Of a stretch of 34,314 nucleotides of DNA, positions 1-12,000 are shown in pieces. Position numbers and translations under genes: made by a program. The stretch covers positions 1 to 34,314 of the forward strand of contig JADGJH010000071.1 of NCBI GenBank assembly GCA_027596945.1, in the 5' to 3' direction. The notes beneath the pieces are model-generated. The model was not told the DNA's origin and did no database searches. It was given only the letters and a program-made list of their open reading frames with translations. Every line of letters starts with the position of its first letter. The first letter of the stretch is position 1. This stretch comes from Physocladia obscura (Eukaryota > Chytridiomycota > Chytridiomycetes > Chytridiales > Chytriomycetaceae).

Positions 1-1700
1 AACAAAGTAAAAGGATAGAAAGGGATAGAAATAAAGATAAAACAGAATAAAGAAGAGAAGAGGACACAAGTAGCAGAATTCAATCAGATAACAAAAAAGT
101 TATTTGTTTTATCAACAGTGGTTCTGAAGGCTTTGACAGATCAGAAGCACCTACTGAATCTTGATTCAATGACATCTCAAGGAGAAGCATGATCTGATGC
201 AACTAGGCTAGAGTTCTCCTCTTTCATAATCCATCAACACTAGAACAAGCAATGCAATTACCTGTCTGATTCAAAATCACGAAGAATTGTATATCTTTTA
301 GACCTTCTTTGGATGACATTGCTGGGTTAAAAAACTCAGCATATTGATTACCACATTTTTGAAAAATAGAGTGGAAGTTGTAATGTCTATGGGCATAAAC
401 TGCAGTAATAATATGTAGGATATTCCTGGCATTGACTTTATTCTCTGGGTATATTCTTTACAGTCATTTCTTGATCATTTCAAACAGTACTTCAATGGAA
501 TTAAAAAGAGACAGTACACTTGTAAAGCAAAATAAATTATTCCAAGAGACTTAAAATACAAAATAAAATTTGGCAATTGATGAATAGAGGCCTTTTTAGG
601 ATCTATTTTGAATTTCAGCCTGGATCTTTCAACATCTTGTTTGAACAGAGTGCAAAGTTGTGGCAGCAATCTGCAAACTTGGATCTGTCAAACATTCCTT
701 CAGTAGAATATGATTCAAGGATTCTGGAATGCTCTATAAATGTAATCAAAGAGACATCATCAGGAAACAAGTTGAATTCATTAAAAGACATATTTATCTG
801 ACAATTTCCGACAAGGCATTATAATGTTAGCAATGACCACAATGCAACCCCCCACCCCCAATGACAATTTGTCAGAATTTCTTGAGTTTCCTGATGATAA
901 GGCAACCTACTCTCCTCAAATAAAGAGCCACTTTCTGTTAATTGCATATCCATAATATCATGTGAGACCAGATGGTCAAAGAAGACTTTTCTAGAATACC
1001 AGATTATAATTTGTCCAGTCCAAGCTATTTGCCTTGCATGTGAACCTCATGGTGTTTGTTTCTGTGATATGAATTGTGTCCCATTCCAAAAGTATTCGAT
1101 ATGTTCCAAATTTGTGACAAGTTAAAAAATTAATTCCTGTATAATTTGAATGCTTCATATACTTTATCTAAGAATGACAGTGGTTGCAATTTGAAGTATT
1201 ACAGTGTTCATTCCTTGTGTATGGCAGTGATTTTTCAAATAACTTTTGTTGCCTTACAATAAACACTTCCAGTTTTTTGGTGTTAACTGATCTGGTTTTG
1301 AATCATTTTTGGAGCACTTTATATTTTAGTTATCTCAAAAATTTGTTTGCAGTGGAAAAAAGTCATACAGTACATGTTTTTTTTTTTTTTGTTTTGTCCA
1401 TATGTGTGGAAACAACATATTGCAGGTCTACAGGCATATTCACAGGTTGCCGATTGTAGAAGTTGCTTTATTTTGAATAAATAATATTTGCTTACTTTGC
1501 AGTGATTGAAAGCCTCCTCTGTTGTTGACAGATCATAGTGGCAACAATCAAAGCAGTGTTACTCTATTGAAATTGGCAATCAAAAATTTGTTACAAAAGC
1601 AGCAATATGATTGGGTGACAAATCACAGCACACATTAATCATAATTAAAAGTTATCAATTTTCATTGTGAATGGCAGTTAAGAAAGAAATGAAAACAATG
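1..1700. other. AT-rich region without a supportable gene
   Basis: No open frame here shows a recognisable domain, a convincing start or a splice pattern that keeps a frame open. The longest frames (577-801 and 1184-1459 on +) are short and AT-driven. There is a T run near 1379-1390. The 3' end of the LRR gene (minus strand) lies just to the right, so the last part probably includes its 3' UTR. Remnants of old coding sequence cannot be excluded. Confidence 0.6.
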
Positions 1701-4700
1701 CTAACATCTTTCACTTGGAAAGTGTGAGAGGTGCGGTGATGGGGTCCCAAAAAATGATGCAACACTCTGTGCAGGCCTCAACCCCCCTCCATTAGATCCA
1801 CTAGTGCCACAACCTCCTTTCTGACTCCGTCCTCCATGACTCTGTAATTGCTGCTGCTGTATTTGTTGCAACTGCGCTATATGCTGCTGCCGCATTGCTT
1901 TAATCTGCGCAATAGTCAAAGCTTGCCGATTCACAAGCGCCGGCAAGACTCCTCCCACCCCACTGGCGTCGCCGCCACTACCAGCAGCAGTAACCCCACT
2001 GTCATTCTGATGCAACGGGACCAGTTCAAACATGGACTCGTTGTCATCGTAATCGTCAAAATCATTGTTTTCAGCATAATACCGATGTGAAAGCTCATGG
2101 TGGTTAACACTGTCAACTGGCAACATACGCTGGAAAAAGTTTTGATGCGGTTCCTGTTGCTGCTGTTGTTCGTGTTGCTGGCGTTGGTCATCCGAGCTGA
2201 AATCGAGAGATGTGGCTGCCCAGTTCCTAACACTCGGCTGTCTATTGGGGCCCCGCAAATTCAAGCTCGACGCCGATGTTTGCTGTGAAAGTTGGAAATT
2301 TTTTCGGAACGACGACAAAGACGACAAAAAAGAGCTTCGTTCGTTATTGCTTCCTGTGGGCGGCGATAAATTTGGGTGATCCGAGTTTGGCATTGACAAT
2401 TGGCCTTGAGACATCGTGATTGGTAGTGATTGCGAAAGCGCCGATGCTGCGTTCGGATTCGAGTTTGAAGACGGAAGTGGAGTCGCTCGATAATGATCAA
2501 TCGACAGCCGAGATGCGGCAGCGGCAGCGAAATTGTTCAAAGCCAAACTTGATTTTCGTGCCAAAAGTGTAAACGGACGCTGTTCGGTAACAGCAGAACC
2601 GCCATTCTCAGCCACCGTTGAACGTGGCGCAGTCCATGCCCGCCCATTAAACATTTCGATTATTCGCTCTTGTTCGGTATCCCAGTGTCGCCAACACAAT
2701 CGTTCTTGTGCAATCAAAATGTTCCCGTCTTTAACTATTCGACGCCATCGTTCAATTTCGTATTCAAAGATGGGTCCAGTGCAGAAACTGCATACTGTAA
2801 CCTTTCCCAATTGTAAATACGTCTTCAATTGTGGTTGCATATGCTTAAGAATTTTGGATCGTTGATTACGATGTAATGCTAAGTGGTGATTTTGTGAAAA
2901 AGTTTAAATTTGATTACTTCTATAATTGAGTACTCGATATCGCTTATTTCTATTCTTTACCTCTTGCAGCCAACTCTTTAAGCGTCGGTGAATTATAAAC
3001 TTGAGCTTCAATCGCCTCTGCGAAATCATCCAAAGCATCATCTCCAAGAAGCCCGTCACATCCTTCAAGAACAAGTCGATGCAGTGTCTTCAATCGAAAC
3101 AGCTCCACGGGGAGATATTGAACATGCGTGTTTTCCGAAAGCACAAGCTCCTGTAGATTCACACAAAGCCCGATTTGTTGCGGCAGATGAGTCAGCGTAT
3201 CGGTGTTACGAGCCAGGTTTAAAGTATGCAAGTTCGTGAGGGCGCCGATAGAATTTGGGAGAAGAAAAATGTTATTGTCTGTGCATTCGAGATGACGTAG
3301 TTTCGTGCAGTACGCAATTGTCGTTGGTAGGGTTTGCAATTTGTTACGCGATATGTTTAGCTTTGTGAGGTTACGTAGGTGGCCGATTTCCGGCGGAAGA
3401 ATATGCAGGTTATTGCAGCATCTATTGGAAAAAATATGATTTGTTTTAATAGGCTTTTTTTTTTTGGCTTGTCTTTGTTTTGTGCCAATCATAATGCACT
3501 TGATTCGTTTATTGTTTCTTGATTCGTTAGTGATAAAAACAAAACTTGCTTCGCTTATTTTCAAGACGGTAGCAAATTTACTCACAACTCAAGGTCAACA
3601 ATATTTTTTGCAAAGAAGCCAATATTGGGAGATAAATGTACGAGATTCATTGAACACAAGGACAATGCTGCACGATTCCGGCCAAGAGGCCGAATATTCT
3701 GATGAGTGCTGCTGGGGTTGTTGTTATGCTTGTTAAAAACGTCGATAGCAAGAAGTGGCGCCAGATGAGAGTCAGTGCTAAGTAGAGTAGAAGCAGGAAT
3801 GGGAGAAGTGACTGTTGGTGTGGAAGTTGAAGCCACAGCGGTGGTCGTAGAGGTTAAATTAATTGCAGCGTCAGATGAGGCATCAAGAGCAAGAACGGCA
3901 CGGTATACTTGAACATGATCAAAGACACAAATTGAACTGTTATTATCTCTGTTTGCAGTGAAAGTTGAAATGTTTGAATATAAATCTTCGATTGCGTTAT
4001 CATCGAGTTGCTCAACAAGCGGATCGAGATTAAAATCGGAAATCATTTGTTGTAGATTTTGTTGACGAGATTGGGGTGACGATGATGGTGGCGACGGAGT
4101 GGTGGTTGCAGTCGTCGACGCGAATTTGATGTCAGCAACGGAAGTTGATGTTGAGGAAAATGACGCGGCGGATGCTGACACTGCGCGACGCAACGACGCC
4201 GCCACACGCGAAAGAGCGGTGGTGGTATTAGTACTGCTGTTGTTGGTATTTATCGGGGTAAGTGGAGTTGTAGAAGTCGATGGAGCTGGCGTGGAAATCG
4301 ATGTTGAAACAGTGGCAGTGCTTGGCGGTGGCGTTGTTTGCGAGCGAAAACGCTGATTCAAATTTAGGTTTATGTTGAGATTCAACCGCGAGTGAGAACG
4401 GCGTACGTGGTGCACGGCGGTTGTCGATGCAGCACCGGCCTGAAGTACGTTGTCGATGTCGTTTGTGGATGCTACGGTTAGTGTTGCTGCCGCTGTTGCG
4501 TGATTGTGATTGTGGTTGTGATTGCTGTTGTGGTTGGGATTGATTATGTCTTGGAGAAGAATCCGTTGTGGCGGCGCTGCGGTTGCATCGACTTCGCCGG
4601 GATTATTTGCACTTTCGTCACCGCTGCTCCCGTCGTTGTTTGCGCTTCTTCTTGCTTGCAATTCGGTTTGCGTTCGACTTGAATATGCTATACGCATGAC

Positions 4701-4715
4701 TCCTTTTGTTGCCAT
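1701..4715 (-). CDS. Leucine-rich-repeat protein, LRRC58-like C-terminal half
   Basis: Three exons: 4715-3586, 3421-2961 and 2878-1701, joined by GT-AG introns of 164 and 82 nt; the model gives 922 aa. Residues 1 to about 345 are low-complexity Ser/Thr/Asn/Ala, including an Asn-His dipeptide run. About 5-6 LRRs follow (roughly 348-515, e.g. LTKLNISRNKLQTLP, LHTLNLARN, LQELVLSEN). After them comes SPTLKELAAR, then a Cys pair (C560-x2-C563). This LRR plus 'PxLxELAxR' plus Cys order resembles the LRRC58 family as I recall it, where the C-terminal part carries paired cysteines. The remainder is Ser/Gln-rich with an acidic patch. The ATG at 4715 was chosen because it opens the low-complexity domain; an in-frame non-consensus extension upstream lacks support. 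A role as a scaffold or substrate adaptor is inference from the family. Confidence 0.85.
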
Positions 4716-5903
4716 CTCCTGTTCTTTCCTGTTTCGATTAAAGAGAAGAGAAAAATAATCGCTACAAAATAGTAGAATGAAACAACTCTTCTTCCATTCT
4801 CTCACTGCCCGCAACAGTTGCAGTTTCCGTCATTCCGATGCTTTGCGCACCGCTTCCTCTAAATAACCAATTGCGTGTCTTGCGACTACTCTGAGCCACC
4901 TCACAACCATTACGGTCACAAATGTAAAGGCAAACTGAAATTTTCGTCCCAGCCATTCTTAATTTCTTGTACGTGCTGCGATCGCAGTAATATTCTCAAG
5001 ATCGTTATTGTTGCCTGCCGTTGGTGGCACAAAATTCTCAATAAGACAATTGCACTGTTTCAAGAATCAAATCAGTCACTTTCATCTGTTACTCACGCAA
5101 CTATCCCCACAGACTGTGGAAATGAAGTAAAGGACAAAGATAATTTTTTTTTTTTTTTTTTTTTTTAATTTAAATTTCTTTTACCAACATAATAAAACAA
5201 AATTAATTAATAGTTTACATCTAATAAAAAATCTTATTCAATAATAAACATATTCAATAAAAATTTATTTAAAAAAACAAAAAAAAATTAAATAAGATTA
5301 ATCTTTCTGTAAAAAGTTAACATAGAGATAGTCCTGATATTAGACAATGTGATATTTTATCCTGCAAGAGCAGTCTATTTTGTTTCATCTACCTTGTGCT
5401 GAAATACAAAACACAAGCAAAACATGGAATGATGTTTTCTGGTAAGTAATGGCTCCTTTTAATATCAGTCTAGTTGCAATAATAATCTGTGCCTCAGTAA
5501 ATTATTGGCAATACAGTGTAATCTGTTTCATAAATGAGATGGTGTACTGTATTTTTTTTGACTTAGATTTAATAAAGCAGGAAATCTACTTCAATTTTGG
5601 TCTATTTCAACTACTCTTTTTGTTTAACTTAGTCTATTTGTTGTGATAAACACATTTTCCTCGAATTTACTTAGTCTATTTGTTGTGATCACACTTTTCT
5701 CGAATTTATAGTGTTTAGTTTGACAGCCAAGTTTGCATGCTGAAGAGCAGTGTAAATTTTTTTCAGTACAGCACATAATTTATGGTTTGGCATGGATTTT
5801 CATTGGATGCAAAAATAATCTTAGAAAACCATGTATACAGTAGCGACAGCAGTATTATTAATCAGCAACGTCACAACGGTGATTAACCAATTCCTGCCAT
5901 CAG
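4716..5903. other. AT-rich intergenic region
   Basis: The 5' flank of the minus-strand LRR gene comes first. An open frame at 4762-4956 (-) sits directly upstream of its start and may be 5' UTR. A T run of about 20 nt ends near 5166, followed by very AT-rich sequence. Apart from the tandem duplication listed separately I see no gene. Confidence 0.55.
5627..5707. repeat. Direct tandem duplication, about 42 bp x 2
   Basis: Copy 1 (5627-5668) and copy 2 (5669-5707) both begin acttagtctatttgttgtga and both end tcgaattt. They differ by a 3-nt deletion and a few substitutions in the middle. The copies abut exactly, as expected from replication slippage or unequal exchange. No function is visible. 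Confidence 0.9.
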
Positions 5904-6083
5904 TTACGGTACAAAGCCATCCGCTAATGCCAAATTCCTTGCTTCACTGAAGATTGTAACCCAAGATTCCCACCCTTTTTTCTTGTATTTGGCAGCTGCA
6001 AGCGGAGTTTGTGTTGCAGCTGCAACTGAAGTACCAAGCCCTGGCAAACGTTCCTTGCCAGTTTTATTCCCTGGAACTGGCAT
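5904..6083 (-). CDS. Small hypothetical ORF or terminal exon (59 aa)
   Basis: The frame starts at ATG 6083 (MPVPGNKTGKERLPGLGTSV...) and ends at TAA 5904. Its composition (KKKGWESWVTIFSEARNLAL) looks like protein-coding sequence rather than random AT-rich frame. The frame directly upstream on the same strand (near 6085-6148, ...MEFIHNGIDAPPVLRKYKID) also looks coding but is in another phase. This may therefore be the last exon of a gene whose splice site I could not fix, or a gene remnant. No family recognised. Confidence 0.35.
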   Translation of the reverse strand: MPVPGNKTGKERLPGLGTSVAAATQTPLAAAKYKKKGWESWVTIFSEARNLALADGFVP

Positions 6084-6623
6084 GGTAGGTCTATTTTATA
6101 TTTGCGCAGAACCGGCGGGGCATCAATGCCATTGTGGATAAATTCCATATCTGCATTACACTTTGCCTTCTTTGTTTTTGGCTGTCTTATTGCTTGGCAA
6201 TTTAAACAATTTTTTTAATACCTCCGCTAAAAAAATGTGAGATTTTGCTCGTCAAAAAAAAATTTCCTATAGTCAACCACAACAGAAAATATTTAAAAAA
6301 TCCTCAATATTGCATGAATTAATGATAAAATAAAGAATCATACAGATGAAACAAAATATGTCCATAAAGAGCAAAAAAAGGACAAAAAAACATTAGTTAA
6401 AAAAAGTAATGATTTCAATAATTATTCGCGGTATTGTAAGAAACACTTAGTTTTCCTTCATCTTATAGATGACATCTGATGACTCAAAATTGTTCAAACA
6501 AAAACTCAAAATTTTCCCTTCTTGTTTAAAACACGTCAGCATGCGTCACCAAAACGGCAAAATAAAGCGACTTCACAAAAAAAGACCTCACAATATTATT
6601 CACTTGAAAAACAACAACAAGCA
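6084..6623. other. AT-rich 5' flank of the DUF2408 gene
   Basis: A coding-like stretch on the minus strand near 6085-6180 may belong to the small ORF at 5904-6083. The rest is A-rich sequence leading to the ATG at 6624. Nothing else is supportable. Confidence 0.45.
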
Positions 6624-8311
6624 ATGGACGTCTTCACATTCACATCAATTATTACGGAAACGAACGCCAACAGTGTTGATGGTGATGTCAAGAGAAAATT
6701 GTCTGACACCGAAAAGCCAATCCTCGAAAAACTCATCCAATTCCGCCACTCGCTTCAAGAATTCAGAAAAGAGTCTCGCGGCGCAATCACACTCACGGAC
6801 GTGAACGCCAAGGCCGCCGAACTCTCAAATGTACAAAAAACAAAAAAAAAAACTGCGAATTTATTAAAAAAAAAAAATTCATTAAAAAACAGATTGTCGC
6901 GTCTTTACATAAAGCGCGCACCGACGAAGAAGATATCTCAATCCGCGTTCTCGGCGGACGCAACCGCATCGACGAGATCCTGGATGCGATCTGGCTGCAC
7001 ATCTTCCATTTGTGGGACAAACTCGTGGAGCTACACGCGTCATTGTACCCCACTTATGTATCGCTGGTGACGTTGGCGCGCACTGCCGAGGCGTTGCGGG
7101 CAAGCGGTGCGTGGACGAGCGCCGATGTTGCACCGCTTCAAAACCGTCTGCGTGCCGTTGACGAGACGGTTGCCGCAACCGAAGGCAAGTTTGTTCCGAA
7201 TGTTGCGCGGTCTGATGCGGCACAAAGCTTGCGGCTGGGCGATAATGTGCCGATGGGCCAAGCTGTGTTGGCGGCGCTGCTAAACCGATGCCATCGCGTT
7301 GTGCGATTTCTGGCCGACGAGCTTGAGGATGTACCCGAGGAATTGGTCCCGTTGAAGACAGAGGTGGACGGTATTTATGCACAGTTGGCAAAGTTTAAAC
7401 CGGATGGTGAAACATTGGATGCGTTGGCTCCGATTTCAAAAAGATTACATGCCATTGACGTTTCAAGACAGTTAGTGCTTCTTTCCTTCTTCAACATCTT
7501 TCAAAAACAATTTAATAACCTATTTATATTCAGCCCATCTGGAAAGTTTGGAAATTACACTTCAGAAACTGGCCACGCCGCAATTGCTGGCACCCTAAAC
7601 GCCAGCTTCGCCAAGCTCCAACTTCTCGTTGCCGCTTTCGACCCTGTCAGACCTGACTCGCCCCTTTACGAAACCTACCGTGCCCTTCTCTCAATTCATT
7701 CCGACCTGGTTCGCGTGACAACAAGCGAAAGCCTTAAATCTGACCCCCTCCAACTCTCTGTCGCTCTCGAATCTGTGCAACGCCGCCTCGACACGCTCGA
7801 AAAACAATATCGCGTCGCCGGAACGTTCGTGCCACCTAATGCCACTACCACTCTCGAAACAGCAATCAAATTGCCAGGCCAGGCTGCAATGCATAAACTG
7901 CTGCATGACTGCCATGCGATAATCACGAGCTTGGTGGATCCAATTGCGCTCCCCGTCGGTGAGACGCTGGTTTCAACGTATGAGCTTCTCATGAAGCAAC
8001 GCACGGTTTTGAGGAGACTACGCGCTTATGCAACGGCGGGGTGGAATGTGAAACAGGATTTGAAAAAAGTTGAAGAAATTTTGAAGGGTGTTGAATCAAG
8101 TCGGATGAATGGATTGTTTGCTGGACCGAAACAAACTAGCGTTAAAAGTATTGCAGAAAGTGCTGAACTTATTGCAGGCATTGATGCAGATTTGGTTTCG
8201 TTGAGTGAAGAAGATAGCGAGCATGGAATTCCGGATGGACAGGCTGTTGTGTCGGCGCTTGTGGATGAATGCGATTCTTTGGTCTGGCAGATTGAATGTA
8301 TGCTTGTTTGA
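6624..8311 (+). CDS. DUF2408 / UPF0662 family protein
   Basis: Three exons: 6624-6830, 6893-7470 and 7534-8311, with introns of 62 and 63 nt; 520 aa. The protein is mostly helical, without signal peptide or membrane segment. A diagnostic motif recurs: GQAVLAALLNRCHRVV, GQAAMHKLLHDCHAIITSL and GQAVVSALVDECDSLVWQI, each preceded by an arginine/leucine-rich helix pair such as LRASGAW...LQNRLRAVDE. This repeat is typical of the fungal DUF2408 family (S. pombe SPAC30C2.08 type), whose biochemical function is not established. The ATG at 6624 was preferred over the in-frame upstream codon at 6522 because that extension is lysine-rich noise. A GTATGC at 8297 could be a donor for a further 3' exon, but the frame closes at TGA 8311 and the third repeat is complete. 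The gene runs convergently with the HUB1-like gene. Confidence 0.82.
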
Positions 8312-8489
8312 CTGACTGACTGATACGTTTTATTATTATGTCTTGTATTATTCAAAAATCGAAATGAGTTTTGTTTGATTTTTTTGGAATTGTGGGAAAT
8401 TTGATGGTAAATTTGAATTTAATAAATAGGAGTGTTTCAGTGCAACAGTTGATACGAAATGGGTTGAAGATAGATTGGTAATATGAAGA

Positions 8490-8970
8490 GTAACACAATT
8501 TCAAGTTCATTCCATCGTAGATTTCATCTGGAAGAGGAAAAACAACTGTCAAATATCTGTCCGTTTTAATGTCTTCATTTTTCCCGCACAATTTGCCAGT
8601 TGAATAATGAATAATTGCTCTCTTGTTCGCTTCGAACGGTTAAATAGATGTGTAAACTCCTCAAAAGTAATATGATCTTGCTAGATATTCTACCACTTTT
8701 AACTGGCTTTGTCCCGATTTGTGCGGTAATGAGTTTCTTGAGATCGCCAATTGTATCGTTGCCGCTGTGTGTGCTATTTTGATGTATGAATGAAGTAGAA
8801 TTTCGCGATAGATTGCGATGGATACAATTCATTTCGGTTTGTTTCGTGCATCAATTATGTCATCGCTCTTCGACTTATTTCGATTTGTTTTCGCTGCTAA
8901 AAAGCACAGACATGATTGAGTTTGACCCTGACTTTCTTTCTGAGTCGATCGTTGACAATGATTTCAATCA
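8490..8970 (-). CDS. HUB1: HUB1/UBL5-like ubiquitin-fold gene, intron-split, possibly decayed
   Basis: Minus-strand blocks match UBL5/Hub1 (about 73 aa) in order. At 8970-8912: (M)IEIIVNDRLRKKVRVKLN, against the family's MIEVVVNDRLGKKVRVKC. At 8764-8704: GNDTIGDLKKLITAQIGTKP. Around 8680-8638 is a weakly conserved middle. At 8617-8590: IIQLAN, joined by a clean intron (8589-8528, GTGCGG...TTCCAG) to YEIYDGMNLKLCY at 8527-8490. Hub1 is a non-conjugated ubiquitin-like modifier that binds spliceosomal factors such as Snu66. The A of the start codon is not contiguous: an acceptor (cttgTAG) precedes TGATTGAA, so an upstream exon ending in A (for example at ...CATCA|GTTAAG near 9047) would create the ATG. 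Between blocks 1 and 2, and within the middle, I could not find canonical splicing that keeps frame. Either micro-exons or frameshift decay must be invoked. Confidence 0.6.
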
Positions 8971-9083
8971 CTACAAGATATTAAGGGGGAAGTATTAGTT
9001 GGTTATATTGCATGGATATACAACACATTATAGTAAGACAACTTAACTGATGGTTTAACAAAAAAAGGATTGCCTGTTTCGAA

Positions 9084-12000
9084 ATGACACGAAAACAAAC
9101 AACGCGTCGTCGGTCCTTGAGAACGCAAACCGGGCTGGCGAATTTCCTGGCGCAGGATCGGCTTTTTGGGCAGAATTTGGAGGCGGCGCTGGGATCGCAT
9201 GATAACAATGATTCGGATGACGATTCGCTGTCGCAAAGCGGGGAAGATCAACACAGTCACAGCAGCAATAACAACAATACTCGTTCCCAGTCTCACTCAG
9301 ACGCAGACTCAGACTCAAACTTGCACTCTGAAGAAGAAAAGGATAACTCGGAGCACGAATCAGCAAGCTCACGTCATACTCGAACTCACTCTGTAGAAGA
9401 AGAAACTGAAACGCGACCGCAAAGTAGAAGCACCACCCCTTTGCCGCCAACGACTCCCGAGCGAAGAGAAAGTGCACCTGGAAGCAAAAGGGGGAAAAGG
9501 GGTAAAGGCAAATGGAAAGGGATAGGGATGCCACGAGCTCGAAGCAAGGCAGCCAGGCGGCGCCAGCGAAACAAAACCAGAAACAATAGCGACCACGAGG
9601 CCGGCGGACGCGAGTCCGAATTTTTTGGCGCAGGCGACCCCGGTGGCTCCGGCTTTGATTCTTTGGGCTTTACTGGCGTGCGACGGCTGGCCAGGCGCCA
9701 CAACGACATACCACCACTCGAAGAGCGTACTTTCGACTCACTCGCCCCCGGTCTGAAACCTGATGCTCAACTGCGGCTACTGCGGCTCCCCCTTTTGCCC
9801 TCGTCTCCTCCAGCTGACCCTCCTGATTCTGGTCCTGAGCAAACTCCACCTGAGCAACTCAAACAAATGCAAATACAACTGCAAACACTTCCAGAATCCG
9901 TCCATTCCTCCTCTCTCTCCTCCCTACTCCGCTCAGGCCTCGATGTTCTCATGTCTGCCATCTCTTCTTCTGCTGCTACTGCACCATCTACCGCCCCTGG
10001 CAATTCTCCAACTGCCTCCCCACAAACTCGAAAACGCAAATCTCCTTCCCCGTATCGCGAAGCCCTAGAAAAAAACATTACACCACCACCTATTAGCTCT
10101 CTTGAAAATATGTTTGAAAACGATCCACCCTCCGAATTCAAAAGCTCATCCTCACTTCCGCCATTCAACAATATTCATTTTTCTAAACCCATCCCGGTTC
10201 CACGATTTGAACTTATTTCTGCTGGCCACGAAAAAATTGGTGGAAATAATATCGCTACTAATTCGTTGAAAAAAAAAGTTTCTTTCACTCCTGGTTTTGG
10301 GAATGGGAATGGCAGTGACGATGGTGGTGATGGTGATGATGAGGAGGAGGAGGAGGAAGAGGAAAAAAAGGAAGAAGTAGTAAATGGGAGGCCCGTTGGT
10401 ACAAAGTTTTTGTTTAAAGAGAATCAATATATCCGTTATATTGGTGAGTTAATTATTTTTTTTTTAAAAAATTGCGTGAAGCGAAATTTAACCCAAACCT
10501 CTGTGTAATATGTGCGAAACAATCCTTCTTTTTTTATTCAGCGAACTAAAAAACCAAAAAGGGCAAACAAATCCTTTTTTTTTTAATTCGTCGAAATAGT
10601 TGTGAGCAACAAAAAATATATATATATTATATGAATGGAGAGCGAGCACAACAAGTAAAAAAGAGAAAATAAATCACTTATTTAAGTGGAGGAGCGAATG
10701 GAGAGAAACTGCAGCGACCAAGAAAAGAAAAAAAGACTCATAAGTTGATACCTAATAACAGAGCCAACCGAAGAAGACCTCTCTAGACGGATCGAATATG
10801 ACATGGACGAACAAGACAAAATCTGGCTAGAAGCCCAAAATGCGCACCGCTTCGCATCAACAAACGACCCCCCAATCCCACCAATTCTTTTCGAATTTAT
10901 AATGGATCGCCTCGAAAAAGAATACTTTTCCCTATTGAAACGCGTGCCCAAACCGCACATTCAGCACCACCATAAAGCCACGACAGCAACAAGCCCCGCA
11001 GACAACTCTGACGACAACGTCTGTGCGGTTTGCGACGACGGTGAATGCGAAAACAGCAACGCAATCGTCTTTTGCGATGGCTGCAACCTCGCCGTCCACC
11101 AGGACTGCTACGGAATTCCTTACATCCCCGAGGGCCAATGGCTCTGCCGCCGCTGCATGCTTACTCCCGAAACCCCCATTTCATGTGTCCTGTGTCCGGC
11201 TCTGCCAAACACGGGAGCCCTAAAACAAACAAACAACGGTGGCAGCAGCAAGTGGGCACATATTGTCTGCGCACAGTGGATTCCCGAGGCTGGGTTCGCA
11301 AATTCTACATATATGGAGCCGATTGATTTGCGGAGCGTGCCGAATTCGCGGTTTAAGTTGACTTGTTATATCTGTGGGCGGAGGAAGGGTGCGTGTATTC
11401 AGTGTAGCATGCGGAACTGTTTTACAGCTTATCATGTCACGTGTGCGAAACGTTGCAAGATTTTTATGAAAATTTCGGGATCTGTTAGTGGGGGTGATGT
11501 TGAAAACGAGGATATGAAGAGCTGTTGCGATAAACATTCACCGGTAAAAAAAAAAAGAAAAAAAGAAAAAGACCTGATTTTATTCCAACTGCCTTTTTCA
11601 CTGCATTTTTATTTTTTGTTTTAATTTTTTTGTCGCAGAAGGAATACAAGGAACTTGTCGATGTCGAAAAAGAAATTCAACAATTCCGTCGCTCAAACAA
11701 TAGTGCTCAATCGTCGGATATGGAAACAGAAGAAACAAGCTCACACAATCACGATATCCGCAGCAGCACCAGCAGCAGCCGTCGCCGCCAATCATTTTCC
11801 CCATCTCGAAAACGACCAAGAATCTCATCATCATTCACCTCCAACAATTACACAACAACTTCATCTCGAAAACGAGACACCAATCACCACCAACCTATCG
11901 AAACCTCCGACGAGGATGAAGACGATAATAGTGGATTAAAAGAAGCGCAGCAGCGGCAGCGACAGCGCGACGACCAATACAAAAAACTTGTAGCAACGCC

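Noticed and set aside
4762..4956. 64-codon frame (-) just upstream of the LRR gene
   Set aside because: No donor links it in frame to the LRR start and no motif is seen; probably 5' UTR.
8681..8703. 23-nt intron (GTTAAA...TCTAG) in the HUB1-like gene
   Set aside because: It would rescue one frame, but 23 nt is far below the other introns here; kept only as an unresolved join.
9763..10171. Long frames overlapping NTO1 exon 1 on both strands
   Set aside because: They are shadows of the Ser/Pro-rich coding exon and have no features of their own.
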